Below, piece by piece: positions 53,128 through 63,992 of a DNA stretch of 64,000 nt (positions are counted from its first letter, which is position 1; each line of letters opens with the position of its first letter). Where the stretch lies: NCBI GenBank assembly GCA_030323885.1, contig CM059190.1, positions 104,511,856 through 104,575,855 of the forward strand, written 5' to 3'. Both the position numbers and the translations under genes were made by a program. The stretch comes from Branchipolynoe longqiensis. Taxonomy: Eukaryota > Annelida > Polychaeta > Phyllodocida > Polynoidae. The notes beneath the pieces were generated by a model that was not told the origin of the DNA, made no database searches, and saw only the letters and a list, made by a program, of their open reading frames with translations.

Positions 53128-53312
53128 AATTCACTAAGGTGGAGGCACGACTGGTATAATGTGGCTTTATTGGTCCCTTAAGCATAAGAACAGTTAATTT
53201 ATGATAATGAGTCATGGTTAAGAGGCATGGGGTGTAGTACATAGCATCATGACAGCGTGGTTTACATCAAATCAATGAGGGGGTTAGAAGGGTTCATGCG
53301 GGTTCAATTGCT
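53128..53312. other. Unassigned stretch, probably end of the Ngaro/DIRS-type insertion
   Basis: Lies between the EGF intron remnant and the inverted-repeat element; no motif recognised. Confidence 0.35.
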
Positions 53313-54022
53313 GGGCCTGTATGCACCAATCGGGGTTAGGGCCTTAACCGTGGCTAAGGTATCCCCGCAGGTCTAAATGTGAACATTTGGTATGCACCAA
53401 TCGGAGTTAGCGCTAACCGCGGTGGGTTAACCTCGGCTAAGGTAAACCACCTTGTGAGTTGGGTTTAGGGCCTATCCGGTGCGGTTAGTGTGCGTGTGTG
53501 GCTCTCAATCTATTGAATGCGATCATATTTAACAGAATTACATACGCAATAAGTGAAATTTTATCAATTTAACCCTAAATTCGAAGCGTTATTAAGGCTA
53601 CTGCCGCATTGGCGGCGATATTAATAGTTATATTTTCGAATCGACGAACGTAAAGTAAACAAATCGCCGCCGCTGCCGAATAGACGTCACTTTCCATACT
53701 GGGTCTCAATCTATTCAATGCGATCATATTTGACAGATTTAAATACGCAATAAGTGAAATTTGATCAATTTAACCCTAAATCCGAAGCGAAATTCACGCC
53801 GCCGCTACATCGGCAGAGATCGAATCGACGAATGTAAAGTAAATAAATCGCCACCGCCGCAGCGACGTCGATATCCATGCTGTTGACGTCAAGTAAAAAT
53901 GGCCGCCGCCGAATCGGCGGGAATTTCTTACGCCCAAATCTATTAAATGCTGTCATATTTAACAGAATTACATAGGCAAATCGTGAAATTTCATTAAATT
54001 AACCCTAAAATCGGTCGGGGCC
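53313..54022. mobile_element. Repeat-rich DNA element (GGGCCTGTATGCACC end)
   Basis: Contains three copies of a ~75-bp block (ATCATATTTAACAGAATTAC, CGCAATAAGTGAAATTT, TTAACCCTAAATTCGAAGC) at 53507, 53708 and 53937, alternating with GCCGCCGCC-rich blocks. The same block occurs in both arms of 58167-58889. It cuts off the tyrosine recombinase at 54023. Confidence 0.6.
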
Positions 54023-54754
54023 TGAGCCGCGCGGTACCCAGACCAGGCTACCAACGGGCAGTATGGTGAGTGGGGGGCTACGGGGAGGAGTATGGTGTAG
54101 GCCTGCCCCTGCCTCCAGCGGGTCTTGGTTGTGTTGACCGCGAGGAGGAGCCCTCACGGTGTCATGGTTATGTCTCTCCCCTGTAGTGCGTGGGTGTGGA
54201 ATTGGTTGTTGTGTGACTAACTCAGGATGTTGCCCTGCCTCAGGAGGGTGCTGTATACCTGAGGGGGGCGGCGATGATTACCATGGTGTTGGGTTGGGCC
54301 GGTCGGATGTGGTCGACGGCATCTTTTAGCAATGATTCGGTGATAGGAGGGGCCGGGCTGGGCACGTGTGTTGATGCACGGTGGAGCCCTCGCTTCATGA
54401 GGGTTACCTGGTATGTGTCGAAGGGAGTGGGGCTCCCACCGAGGAGTAGGACCAGTGTCCTGGCTCCACTCAGGTAGTTCAGGGCTCCTCCCAGGCAGGC
54501 CATCGACTCGTTGAGGTGGGTTATGTACGCCAGGATGTTGTATGCTGTCGGGGCTGACTGGCGCACGCATGTTGGAGTGCGAATTTGATGTATTTCTTGG
54601 CCTGTGCTGATTTCTTCCTCCAGATGCCCAAAGCGAGGCCTGCGAAGTACAGCTTCATGATCTTGCGGTGAGTCGCCTCGGGATAACCTGGGAAGAGAGA
54701 ACCAGACTTAATCGATCGTCCCAGGTTACAGGCCTGGTCTGAGTGCATCGTCAA
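54023..54754 (-). pseudogene. Tyrosine recombinase of the Ngaro/DIRS-type element, truncated
   Basis: Minus strand, several frames. 54521-54754 gives a coil-like start (HRKIMKLYFAGLALGIWRKK, AKKYIKFALQHAC). 54240-54566 gives a core-binding (SAM-like) domain pattern: PTAYNILAYITHLNES, LGGALNYLSGARTLVLLLGG, DTYQVTLMKRGLHRA, PSPAPPITESLLKDAVD. 54030-54235 reads scraps of the catalytic domain (LLLAVNTTKTRW, YTILLPVAPHSPYCPLVAW), with internal stops. The C-terminal half with the nucleophile Tyr is gone, cut at 54023. Confidence 0.68.
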
Positions 54755-54779
54755 AATTCACTTTAATTTCGGTGAGGCC

Positions 54780-54846
54780 CATTTCATGGCCATTTCATGG
54801 CCATTTCATGGCCATTTCATGGCCATTTCATGGCCATTTCATGGCG
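54780..54846. repeat. 11-bp minisatellite (ATTTCATGGCC)n
   Basis: Six near-perfect copies between the RT and the recombinase of the Ngaro/DIRS-type element. Confidence 0.92.
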
Positions 54847-54923
54847 GTCAGGTTGCTGTCTCAGCTGGATCCTGATGTGAGGACCTTTTGGCTGGCCTCG
54901 TTGTCGGTGTTTATGACTATCTT

Positions 54924-56159
54924 TTAGGCTTGTCGGTCCTGTGGTGTGAGGCTTTTTATTGCTCTGAGGAGGTTTAGTGCTTCGAGGTGGGTTAAGTTGG
55001 TTGTCTGTTCGATGATCTTGGGCATATATTGGTGTGCGTAGTAGTGGGTGGAGGAGTATACGCTGGCCCCTTTAAGTGATGAGTCACACTCGATCAGCCA
55101 TGTGTGCAGAGGGTCTTTTCTGAGGAGTACTATGCCGTTGGATTTGCTGGCGTATTCTAGGAACCATCGGACCTCGGTCCTGAAGTCGTCGTTTATCGGG
55201 TGGGGGCCGGTGAAGGGGGCCTGTCTCAGTGTCGCAAGGATGCGCGACATGAACCTTCTTGCCGGGACAACGCACTTGGCGACGTGTTGGAGTCTGCCGA
55301 TCAGTCTTTGCATCTGCTTTCTGGTGGCTGTTGTTTGTGTCATCCATGCGTTACACTTGTTGAGTGTCTCCTCCAGCTTCTCTGTGCGGATCGTCACTCT
55401 GATGTCATATGCTGAGAGTTCAAAGCCAAGCCACTCTAGTTCTTTTGCTAGTGGGGTACATTTTGTGTGTGATAATGCTAGCCCCAGGCGTGTGGTGATG
55501 GCAATCATGTCGTCGTAAGCGTGTTTGCTTCCTGGAGACTGGGTGCAACACCCACAAAGTCATCGAGGTAGCAGTTGATGAAATGCCCCCTTTCGCCTCA
55601 TTAGGTATACAACGGCATTGGTCGTGCTGGTGCATGTCATCGAAGATGTTCGGCAGCTGAAGGGGGGTGCAATGTCAGTTTAATGGAGGCCGTCTATTGT
55701 AATATCTAGGAGGGGGGAGGAGAGGGGGCAGGTTTGGAGCTGCCTGTATGCTTGGGCATGGTCTGCCGACCAGATATATGTCTGCTGCCCTATCCTCACC
55801 ACCTCGTCGGCCGCGTCCATCATGTCGGGAAGTGTGTAGGTGCACTGTTCCCCTTGGTAATATGCCTTTCTTATCCCGGAGTTCACGCTGCTCCCCATTG
55901 GCCATGTGAGGTCCACGATGACTCGCCGTTCTAATGTGTTCTTTTTTGGCCATGCAATCATGGGGCTTGTCTGACTCCAGGGCGAGAAGGGGGCATTCTC
56001 GAACAGGCCGAGCAGCGCACCATACTCTATCTCGGTCCTTACGTGTGCTCCAGCTGCACTGTGTCATTCATTTGGTTTTTAGTGGTGGGGGTCGGTGGTG
56101 CAGGTGCGGTATAGTCCACCGGCCAACCAAACTCTGTGGTAGTCTCGTCGCATCTCTCT
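54924..56159 (-). pseudogene. Reverse transcriptase-RNase H of the Ngaro/DIRS-type element, C-terminal part
   Basis: 55675-56067 in two frames: an NTLERRVIVDLTWPMGSS-like block, with SVNSGI and YTLPDMMDAADEVVRIG and SADHAQAYRQLQTCP (palm motifs). 54924-55508: ATRKQMQRLIGRLQHVAKCV (thumb), EVRWFLEYASKSNGI and LIECDSSLKGASVYSS, the RNase H start. The VIVDLTWP...SVN pattern and the position of RNase H after RQM/LIGRLQH are typical of Ngaro/DIRS RTs. The catalytic box region near 55510-55670 is disrupted. The N-terminal remainder lies beyond the LINE insertion at 56160-57111. Confidence 0.78.
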
Positions 56160-57111
56160 CCACTCACTTATATTGATGACTTAAATAATTCAATAATTAA
56201 AATGGCTAACTCATTTAAAATAATCAGACGACGGGTACATGAGGAAAATAAAAAATTACTATACTATGCATACGTTTACTCCAAAATCCAGTATGGTATA
56301 GAGGTGTATGGGAGAGCCAAATCATCAACCCTAAAAAAGATACAGACACAACAAAACAGAGCCTTGAAAATACTGTATAGCAAAGACTATCTCACCCCAA
56401 CTAAATCACTTCATAAAGACCTGGACTTACTTATGGTAACTGACATTTATAAAATATACATTGCAAAATTTGTTTACAAGCAAAAGAATGGCCTCCTCCC
56501 TGAAATATTTGATAATCTCTTCAAAGAAAACAATCAGGTCCATTCCCATAACACACGACAGATAAATAACATACATCACAAACACACTAGAAACAAATAT
56601 GGCAAAATAACAACTGAAAACCAAGGAACCAATATCTGGAACTCAATACCAGTAGAGATTAGAAACCTTCAAACTTTGAAAAACTTCTGTAAAAAACTAA
56701 AGATAAGCTATCTCAATGCATACTAAATCGATTACCAGTAAAGAATATATATAATACCCCTATTAACATACATGCAAAATAACTACTGATACTGCATGTA
56801 ACTGTGATTGTAAGTACATGAATCCATGACACAATATCCATATAATATTCCTATCATTACTTTGTTTTTTACTAACTGTGAAGAGACGCATCAGTATCTC
56901 ATCATAATCATTAGTTAAAAATGTAGCTTAAGTTTAATAATTTGTTATTGTCATCACTTGTTCATTCACATCATGGAGACCAGCTAGATAAGCATCGCTT
57001 TTCTGGGATCCTTTCTGTCTGTAAGGAATTTGTATGCATTTATTGTATCACCTCAATTTATTGTAAACATACCTTGCAGAGAGTTAAAATAAAAGAATTG
57101 AATTGAATATT
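56160..57111 (+). pseudogene. 3' end of a CR1/L2-like LINE inserted in the Ngaro/DIRS element
   Basis: The ORF up to 56726 encodes the region after the RT domain: RRVHEENKKLLYYAYVYSK, IQYGIEVYGRAKSSTLKKI, QTQQNRALKILYSKDYLTP, DIYKIYIAKFVYKQKN, NIWNSIPVEIRNLQTLKNF. A UTR of 380 bp follows and a short (TTGAA)n-like tail at about 57095-57108. It is 5'-truncated, opposite in strand to the host element, and fairly young: the reading is open over about 190 codons. Ngaro coding resumes at about 57112. Confidence 0.82.
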
Positions 57112-58166
57112 AAGCCCTGATGGCATGGGGATTCTTGCGCCTCGATGGTTTGGGAGTGCGTGCTCTCTCACATCGTTGTATATGTTGTGGTATTGGGGAT
57201 GCTGCTTCCATAGTGCGGTGACTGGGCGTGGCCATATCTCATCGAGAATCTCCTTGTATTGGTGTGGTGTCATGGGTGGAGGGCGTGGGTTGGCTGCTAA
57301 GCCGTGTTGTGTGTGCCCGAGTGCGTGTAGTTCTGCCCTTTCATCACGTTGGGTGGTGGTGTTTGCTGGTGTTTGCTGTTGTTGCTGTGTCGCTGTTGTT
57401 GTGGCTATGTGTGTTGGTCTTGGGTGTTATGTTTACACCGGAAGTGCCACATGCGTCGGCCATGTTTGTTATGATGGGGTGGTTGGGGTGGGAGCCTGCA
57501 TCAGTGGCGCCATCTGTGGTTGGTGGGTGTGGTGTGTGGGTGGTTGGGCACCATCTTGTGCCCGGTGGCATGGGTGGGCTGGGGGCCGTGGCCACGTGGT
57601 GTGTTGCGTCATCTAGGCGGGCTTCCCCCGCCACGACGACAGCCGTGTCCACGTGTCTCCTTATATATGGCCGGTGCACACCTACCGTTTACGATTCGCG
57701 CACTAAAACTCGCGACGACCTTACGACTGAGAACGGGCCGATTCACTTTTCGAATCGCGAATCGTATGCGCAAGCAAGCACTTTTAGCCCTGAAAAGTCG
57801 CGAATCGCAATCGGTAGGTGTGCGCGGGGGGCACACACCTAGCGATTTTTGTGCGCGAAACGGGAGGTGTGCGCGCACAAATGGTAGGTGTGCACCGGCC
57901 ATTAGTGCGGCGTGGTGCATGGCGGGGTGGGCCCCTGTGGTGCGGCAGCGTGTTGGTTTGACCGCAAGTATGGCTGTTTAAGTGTTGGGTTTCTCAGCCA
58001 CGTGTCTTGTCTGCATTCGCCTCTCAGTGTTCCGTGCGTGGGTTCTGATTTTGACCGTTGGTGTTTGAGGTTGGCAAGTCTGGTGACATCTGCTGGCGTT
58101 TTGCATATGGCATTGGGTGTGCAATTGTTTTGAATGAAAACGTGCGACATACCATATAAGGTTTCA
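57112..58166 (-). pseudogene. Ngaro/DIRS-type element, N-terminal RT region and linker
   Basis: 57112-57273 reads TPHQYKEILDEIWPRPV and HPQYHNIYNDVREHALP, ending exactly at the LINE insertion, so it belongs before the RT palm at 55.7-56.1 kb. 57344-57679 is a His/Pro/Thr-rich linker. 57902-58150 reads PADVTRLANLKHQRSKSEP. A small inverted-repeat element (57668-57901) interrupts it. No clear catalytic motif; assignment rests on strand and position. Confidence 0.55.
57668..57901. mobile_element. Inverted-repeat element with TGGCCGGTGCACACCTACC ends
   Basis: A 19-bp perfect terminal inverted repeat encloses 234 bp. GGTAGGTGTGCGCG and CACACACCTAGCG inside are further mirrored copies of the end motif, and the centre has ATTCGCGA-type palindromes. 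It lies within the Ngaro/DIRS element. Confidence 0.82.
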
Positions 58167-58889
58167 GGGCCCGTATGCAGGAGTAAGTGTTAGCGGGTTT
58201 TGGTGTTAGAGCCTGTTACCGTTTAGCTATCACCAACATCGGGAACTGTGACAAGTCATATGCAGGAGCACGTAACACTTACGTTATAGCTAAACGTGAA
58301 TTTATTTATAGATTTGGGAAATCCCTCTGCGTCTGTACCCATATATTAGGCTTAAATATATTAAATGCTATCATATTTAACAGAATTAGATACGCAATAA
58401 GTGAAATTTGATGAAATTAACCCTAAATTCGAAGCAATATTAATGCTGCCGCCGCAACGGTGGCGATATTAATATCAATATTTTCGAATCGACGAACGTA
58501 AAGTAAACAAATCGCCGCCGCCGCCGCATTGACGTCGCTTTCCATACTGGTGGCGGCGGCGGTTGCTTGCATTCGTCGGTTCGAAAATATTAATATCGCC
58601 GCTGATCCAGCGGCAGCGTTAATATCGCTTCGAATTTAGGGTTAATTTGATCAAATTTCACTTATTGAGTATGTAATTCTGTTAAATATGACAGCATTGA
58701 ATAGATTTGGGCCTAATGAACTCGCTAAGCCTCCTATCTATCAGGGGTAAGGTAACACCGGTTAAGGTTTTGGTGTTAGGCCTATCACCGCCTCGTGCAT
58801 ACCATTTTTCACCGCTAACCGGGAAATTTGCGCCTACCACCATTTTGGCTCACTAACACCGAATACCACCGACTCCTGCATACGGCCCC
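58167..58889. mobile_element. Palindromic DNA element with GGGCCCGTATGCAGGAGT ends
   Basis: The left GGGCCCGTATGCAGGAGT is mirrored by ACTCCTGCATACGGCCCC at 58872-58889. Inside, 58345-58530 and 58550-58712 form a large inverted repeat (ATATTTAACAGAATTAGATAC, TTCGAATCGACGAACG, GCCGCCGCC). The same blocks build 53313-54022. It interrupts the Ngaro/DIRS element between gag and RT. Confidence 0.78.
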
Positions 58890-59034
58890 AGGTGTTGTTC
58901 TGCTGGCTGCTCGCACGCACCGCCTGGGCGTGTGGGGGATCCGTCTACTAAAAACCCTGGTTCTCCTGTGGCTGTGTGGTGGTTGCTGTTGCTGTTGGCT
59001 GGGGGGTTTTTCGCTCAAGGAACCGTTTCTTGTT

Positions 59035-59676
59035 TCAGCAGTTGCGCTCGCGGTGGCCGTCAGCGCGATGGGACTTGTTGGCGCACCAGCTGCACAGGAC
59101 ACGCAGGTCTCCGTGGGATGTGCTGAAGCCGCATTCGTTTTCCCAATTCCATAGGTTGCATGGCTTCCCGTCTGCCTCTCTACTGAAGTCCTGCCTGTAT
59201 TCTTGTTGATTCGTGTTGTGTTGGGGTGTGGTGTGTTGGATCTGTGTTCGTGCCGCTGCCAGTGGCGGTGCTGCGGATTTTGGTGGAGCTGTGCCGATCC
59301 TGACTCCCGCCGTCACGGTGTCTCGCTGCACGTCCTTGATGGCATAGCTGTCCACCCAGCAGTACAGGAGTTGGCCATCCTCCATCAGTGAAAATACGCG
59401 CTCGGACCACAGCCTGCATGTTGTCCACTCCCACTTAGTTGCCATGATGGACAGTTGGTGTATGTGCTCGATCATTGGTTCCCTCCATGATCGTGGGAGG
59501 GCAGGGTCTCTTATCATTTGTGACAGTGTGGCGAAATACTCCAGCCATGTTGCCTCTCCAATACCAACCTTTACTTTTTTATCGCCACGGATTGCGTAAG
59601 AGTGAGGAAGCAAGCTTACTTTAACTCTTTTCTTTCCTAGTTCCGCTCCTAGGACCAGCACTGAAGAAGAACCCAT
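59035..59676 (-). pseudogene. Gag of the Ngaro/DIRS-type element, nearly intact
   Basis: An open frame of 213 codons starting MGSSSVLVLGAELGKK. A helical core (EATWLEYFATLSQMIRDPAL, HIHQLSIMATKWEWTTC, WSERVFSLMEDGQLLYCWVD) is followed by a Ser/Ala/Thr/Gln-rich linker and a Cys/His finger (PCNLWNWENECGFSTSHG, VLCSWCANKSHRADGHRERNC). This is the same type of end as the gag at 2345-3448. The element's upstream UTR is missing: host EGF-unit DNA begins within 20 bp of the start codon, so the element is 5'-truncated or the true start lies in lost DNA. The RT is downstream on the same strand. Confidence 0.72.
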
Positions 59677-59691
59677 TTAGATTTGTCATAT

Positions 59692-60343
59692 ATTTCCTTT
59701 CAGATATAGATGAATGTTCCTTTAACCATGACAACTTGTTCCTGCACACAAGGATTTGTTTTGAATGGTATGATGTGGGAAGAACTAAGAATATTTGTGG
59801 CACATTCAATTTGATTTACCCTCTTCTCTGATCGAACATGTGAAAAGTGTAATTTACAGGTGTTGTTCTACTTTCCGATGAGAACACATTGCGTGAACAC
59901 TTCAGAAATACAGTTTTAGTTTCTGTGTACCGAACCCTCACTACACTTGAGGCACCTTAATAAATTAATCAAATTATGTGAACATTGAGAGCTCCCTCCA
60001 TTAGCCAATTCACAAGGTAGACACCGGAATATATTGATTAGAAACATTTGATTCATAGAAACGTTTCTGTTGAATTCATTGTATATGGATGTATGCAAAA
60101 TCCAACCTAAGACATTTAGAAACAACATATCCTCAAAATCGGTGATGTTTATCATCAAATATAAATTGGCAATGATGTGGCTATGCAAATTGCACAATCA
60201 CATTAAATTTAGATGTATTCCTTCATGATCTGGAAGCCAGCATTCCAGACACACTATCTTTCACATGAATATTTATGTTCAACTGGCATTTCAAACTGCA
60301 TCCAAGTCATGAATATTTACATTTGTAATATATTTTCTTTCAG
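59692..60343 (+). pseudogene. Decayed EGF unit, second exon deleted
   Basis: The exon start ATATAGATGAATGTTCC follows CTTTCAG, as in intact units. A 44-bp deletion removes the middle of the EGF domain and shifts the frame, and the splice donor TTGGTAAGT has become ATGATGTGG. The flanking intron matches the intact units, but a second deletion joins AGCCAATTCACAA to GGTAGACACCGG, removing about 500 bp with the whole second EGF exon. This unit cannot contribute a domain and would be skipped. Confidence 0.85.
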
Positions 60344-60466
60344 ATATAGATGAATGTTCCCTTAACCATGACAACTGTAGTTTTCATGCCACATGCGTGA
60401 ACACTAACGGGGGATTCACTTGTTCCTGCAACCAAGGATTTGTTGGGAATGGTACGCTGTGTCTTG
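60344..60466 (+). CDS. EGF exon D1, unit 1
   Basis: A 123-bp exon, phase 1-1, after TTTCAG and before gtaagtgg. It reads (with incoming G) DIDECSLNHDNC...HATCVNTNGGFTCSCNQGF...NGTLCLG: a calcium-binding EGF domain with six Cys and the Asn hydroxylation pattern. First exon of the intact tandem array. Confidence 0.9.
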
Positions 60467-61100
60467 GTAAGTGGGAAGAACTAAGAATATTTGGGACACA
60501 TTCAATTTGGTTCCTCCTCTTCGCAGATCGAATGAAAAGTGTAATTTACAGGTGTTGCTCTACTTCCCAATGAGAACACATTGCGTGAACACTTCAGAAA
60601 TACAGTGTTAGTTTCTGTGTGCCGAACCCTCACTACACTTGGGGCACCTTAATAAATTAATCAAATTATGTCAACATTGAGAGCTTCCTCCATTAGCCAA
60701 TTCACAACAAGATTTAGCAGATATATATACCTCAAAGTGGAATGTTCGTCCAGACCTACTAACGTCCATGGAGATATGAGATTTGCAGGCCTCTACATGT
60801 GATATAAGCTACTCATTGTGAGCCCTGATCGACAAGTATAAATTGCAATCTCTATTATAAGAGACATCCGATTATGATATAGCCATATTTATATCATTTT
60901 TTAATTTACAAAGGATTTGTATTGGCTTGAATTATTGCCTTCCTGCAGAGAATAAACTGTGATGAAATGGCAGGATTTCCCTGAAAGTGAGTGTGCCACG
61001 TAAATTTGAGTTGATGTGCAATCACACTACTATGGTACATTCGTCAATGCAGCTTTATGCATTAAATTCATCAGTTCACCTTTTAATACCATGTTTACAG

Positions 61101-61223
61101 ATCGAGATGAATGTGTCGAAGGGGAGCGTAAGTGCAGTCCTAAAGCAACTTGCATCAACTACGCTGGGGGATTCAACTGTTCCTGCAATGTTGGATATTC
61201 AGGCAATGGCTTACTCTGTCAAG
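61101..61223 (+). CDS. EGF exon D2, unit 1
   Basis: 123 bp, phase 1-1, between GTTTACAG and gtagacacc. It reads DRDECVEGERKC...KATCINYAGGFNCSCNVGY...NGLLCQG: a second type of calcium-binding EGF domain, clearly different from D1. D1 and D2 alternate in the array. Confidence 0.9.
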
Positions 61224-61559
61224 GTAGACACCGGAATATATTGATTACAAACATTTGATTTATAGAAATGTTTCTGTTGAATTCATTGTATATGGATGTA
61301 TGCAAAATCCAACCTAAGACATTTAGAAACAACATATCCTCAAATTCGGTGATGTTTATCATTAAATATAAATTTGCGGTGATGTGGCTATGCAAATTGC
61401 ACAATTGCAATCACATTAAATTTAGATGTGGTATTCCTTCATGATCTGGAAGCCAGCATTCCAGACACACTATCTTTCACATGAAGATTAATGTACAACT
61501 GGCATTTCAAACTGCATCCAAGTCATGAATATTTACATTTGTAATATATTTTCTTTCAG

Positions 61560-61682
61560 ATATAGATGAATGTTCCCTTAACCATGACAACTGTAGTTTT
61601 CATGCCACATGCGTGAACACTAACGGGGGATTCACTTGTTCCTGCAACCAAGGATTTGTTGGGAATGGTACGCTGTGTCTTG
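61560..61682 (+). CDS. EGF exon D1, unit 2
   Basis: Identical in sequence and splice sites to the D1 exon of unit 1. The downstream intron differs from unit 1 by one extra A (GAAGAAACTAAG). Confidence 0.9.
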
Positions 61683-62317
61683 GTAAGTGGGAAGAAACTA
61701 AGAATATTTGGGACACATTCAATTTGGTTCCTCCTCTTCGCAGATCGAATGAAAAGTGTAATTTACAGGTGTTGCTCTACTTCCCAATGAGAACACATTG
61801 CGTGAACACTTCAGAAATACAGTGTTAGTTTCTGTGTGCCGAACCCTCACTACACTTGGGGCACCTTAATAAATTAATCAAATTATGTCAACATTGAGAG
61901 CTTCCTCCATTAGCCAATTCACAACAAGATTTAGCAGATATATATACCTCAAAGTGGAATGTTCGTCCAGACCTACTAACGTCCATGGAGATATGAGATT
62001 TGCAGGCCTCTACATGTGATATAAGCTACTCATTGTGAGCCCTGATCGACAAGTATAAATTGCAATCTCTATTATAAGAGACATCCGATTATGATATAGC
62101 CATATTTATATCATTTTTTAATTTACAAAGGATTTGTATTGGCTTGAATTATTGCCTTCCTGCAGAGAATAAACTGTGATGAAATGGCAGGATTTCCCTG
62201 AAAGTGAGTGTGCCACGTAAATTTGAGTTGATGTGCAATCACACTACTATGGTACATTCGTCAATGCAGCTTTATGCATTAAATTCATCAGTTCACCTTT
62301 TAATACCATGTTTACAG

Positions 62318-62440
62318 ATCGAGATGAATGTGTCGAAGGGGAGCGTAAGTGCAGTCCTAAAGCAACTTGCATCAACTACGCTGGGGGATTCAACTGTTCC
62401 TGCAATGTTGGATATTCAGGCAATGGCTTACTCTGTCAAG
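62318..62440 (+). CDS. EGF exon D2, unit 2
   Basis: Identical to the D2 exon of unit 1; same GTTTACAG acceptor and gtagacacc donor. The intron after it carries the unit 2-3 variants. Confidence 0.9.
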
Positions 62441-62776
62441 GTAGACACCGGAATATATTGATTACAAGCAATTGATTCATAGAAACGTTTTTGTTGAATT
62501 CATTGTATATGGATGTATGCAAAATCCAACCTAAGACATTTAGAAACAACATATCCTCAAATTCAGTAATGTTTGTCATTAAATATAAATTTGCGATGAT
62601 GTGGCCATGCAAATTGCACAATTGCAATCACATTAAATTTAGATGTGGTATTCCTTCATGATCTGGAAGCCAGCATTCCAGACACACTATCTTTCACATG
62701 AAGATTAATGTACAACTGGCATTTCAAACTGCATCCAAGTCATGAATATTTACATTTGTAATATATTTTCTTTCAG

Positions 62777-62899
62777 ATATAGATGAATGTTCCCTTAACC
62801 ATGACAACTGTAGTTTTCATGCCACATGCGTGAACACTAACGGGGGATTCACTTGTTCCTGCAACCAAGGATTTGTTGGGAATGGTACGCTGTGTCTTG
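62777..62899 (+). CDS. EGF exon D1, unit 3
   Basis: Identical to the D1 exon of the other units, phase 1-1. Confidence 0.9.
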
Positions 62900-63533
62900 G
62901 TAAGTGGGAAGAACTAAGAATATTTGGGACACATTCAATTTGGTTCCTCCTCTTCGCAGATCGAATGAAAAGTGTAATTTACAGGTGTTGCTCTACTTCC
63001 CAATGAGAACACATTGCGTGAACACTTCAGAAATACAGTGTTAGTTTCTGTGTGCCGAACCCTCACTACACTTGGGGCACCTTAATAAATTAATCAAATT
63101 ATGTCAACATTGAGAGCTTCCTCCATTAGCCAATTCACAACAAGATTTAGCAGATATATATACCTCAAAGTGGAATGTTCGTCCAGACCTACTAACGTCC
63201 ATGGAGATATGAGATTTGCAGGCCTCTACATGTGATATAAGCTACTCATTGTGAGCCCTGATCGACAAGTATAAATTGCAATCTCTATTATAAGAGACAT
63301 CCGATTATGATATAGCCATATTTATATCATTTTTTAATTTACAAAGGATTTGTATTGGCTTGAATTATTGCCTTCCTGCAGAGAATAAACTGTGATGAAA
63401 TGGCAGGATTTCCCTGAAAGTGAGTGTGCCACGTAAATTTGAGTTGATGTGCAATCACACTACTATGGTACATTCGTCAATGCAGCTTTATGCATTAAAT
63501 TCATCAGTTCACCTTTTAATACCATGTTTACAG

Positions 63534-63656
63534 ATCGAGATGAATGTGTCGAAGGGGAGCGTAAGTGCAGTCCTAAAGCAACTTGCATCAACTACGCTGG
63601 GGGATTCAACTGTTCCTGCAATGTTGGATATTCAGGCAATGGCTTACTCTGTCAAG
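63534..63656 (+). CDS. EGF exon D2, unit 3
   Basis: Identical to the D2 exon of units 1 and 2, phase 1-1. Confidence 0.9.
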
Positions 63657-63992
63657 GTAGACACCGGAATATATTGATTACAAGCAATTGATTCATAGAA
63701 ACGTTTTTGTTGAATTCATTGTATATGGATGTATGCAAAATCCAACCTAAGACATTTAGAAACAACATATCCTCAAATTCAGTAATGTTTGTCATTAAAT
63801 ATAAATTTGCGATGATGTGGCCATGCAAATTGCACAATTGCAATCACATTAAATTTAGATGTGGTATTCCTTCATGATCTGGAAGCCAGCATTCCAGACA
63901 CACTATCTTTCACATGAAGATTAATGTACAACTGGCATTTCAAACTGCATCCAAGTCATGAATATTTACATTTGTAATATATTTTCTTTCAG

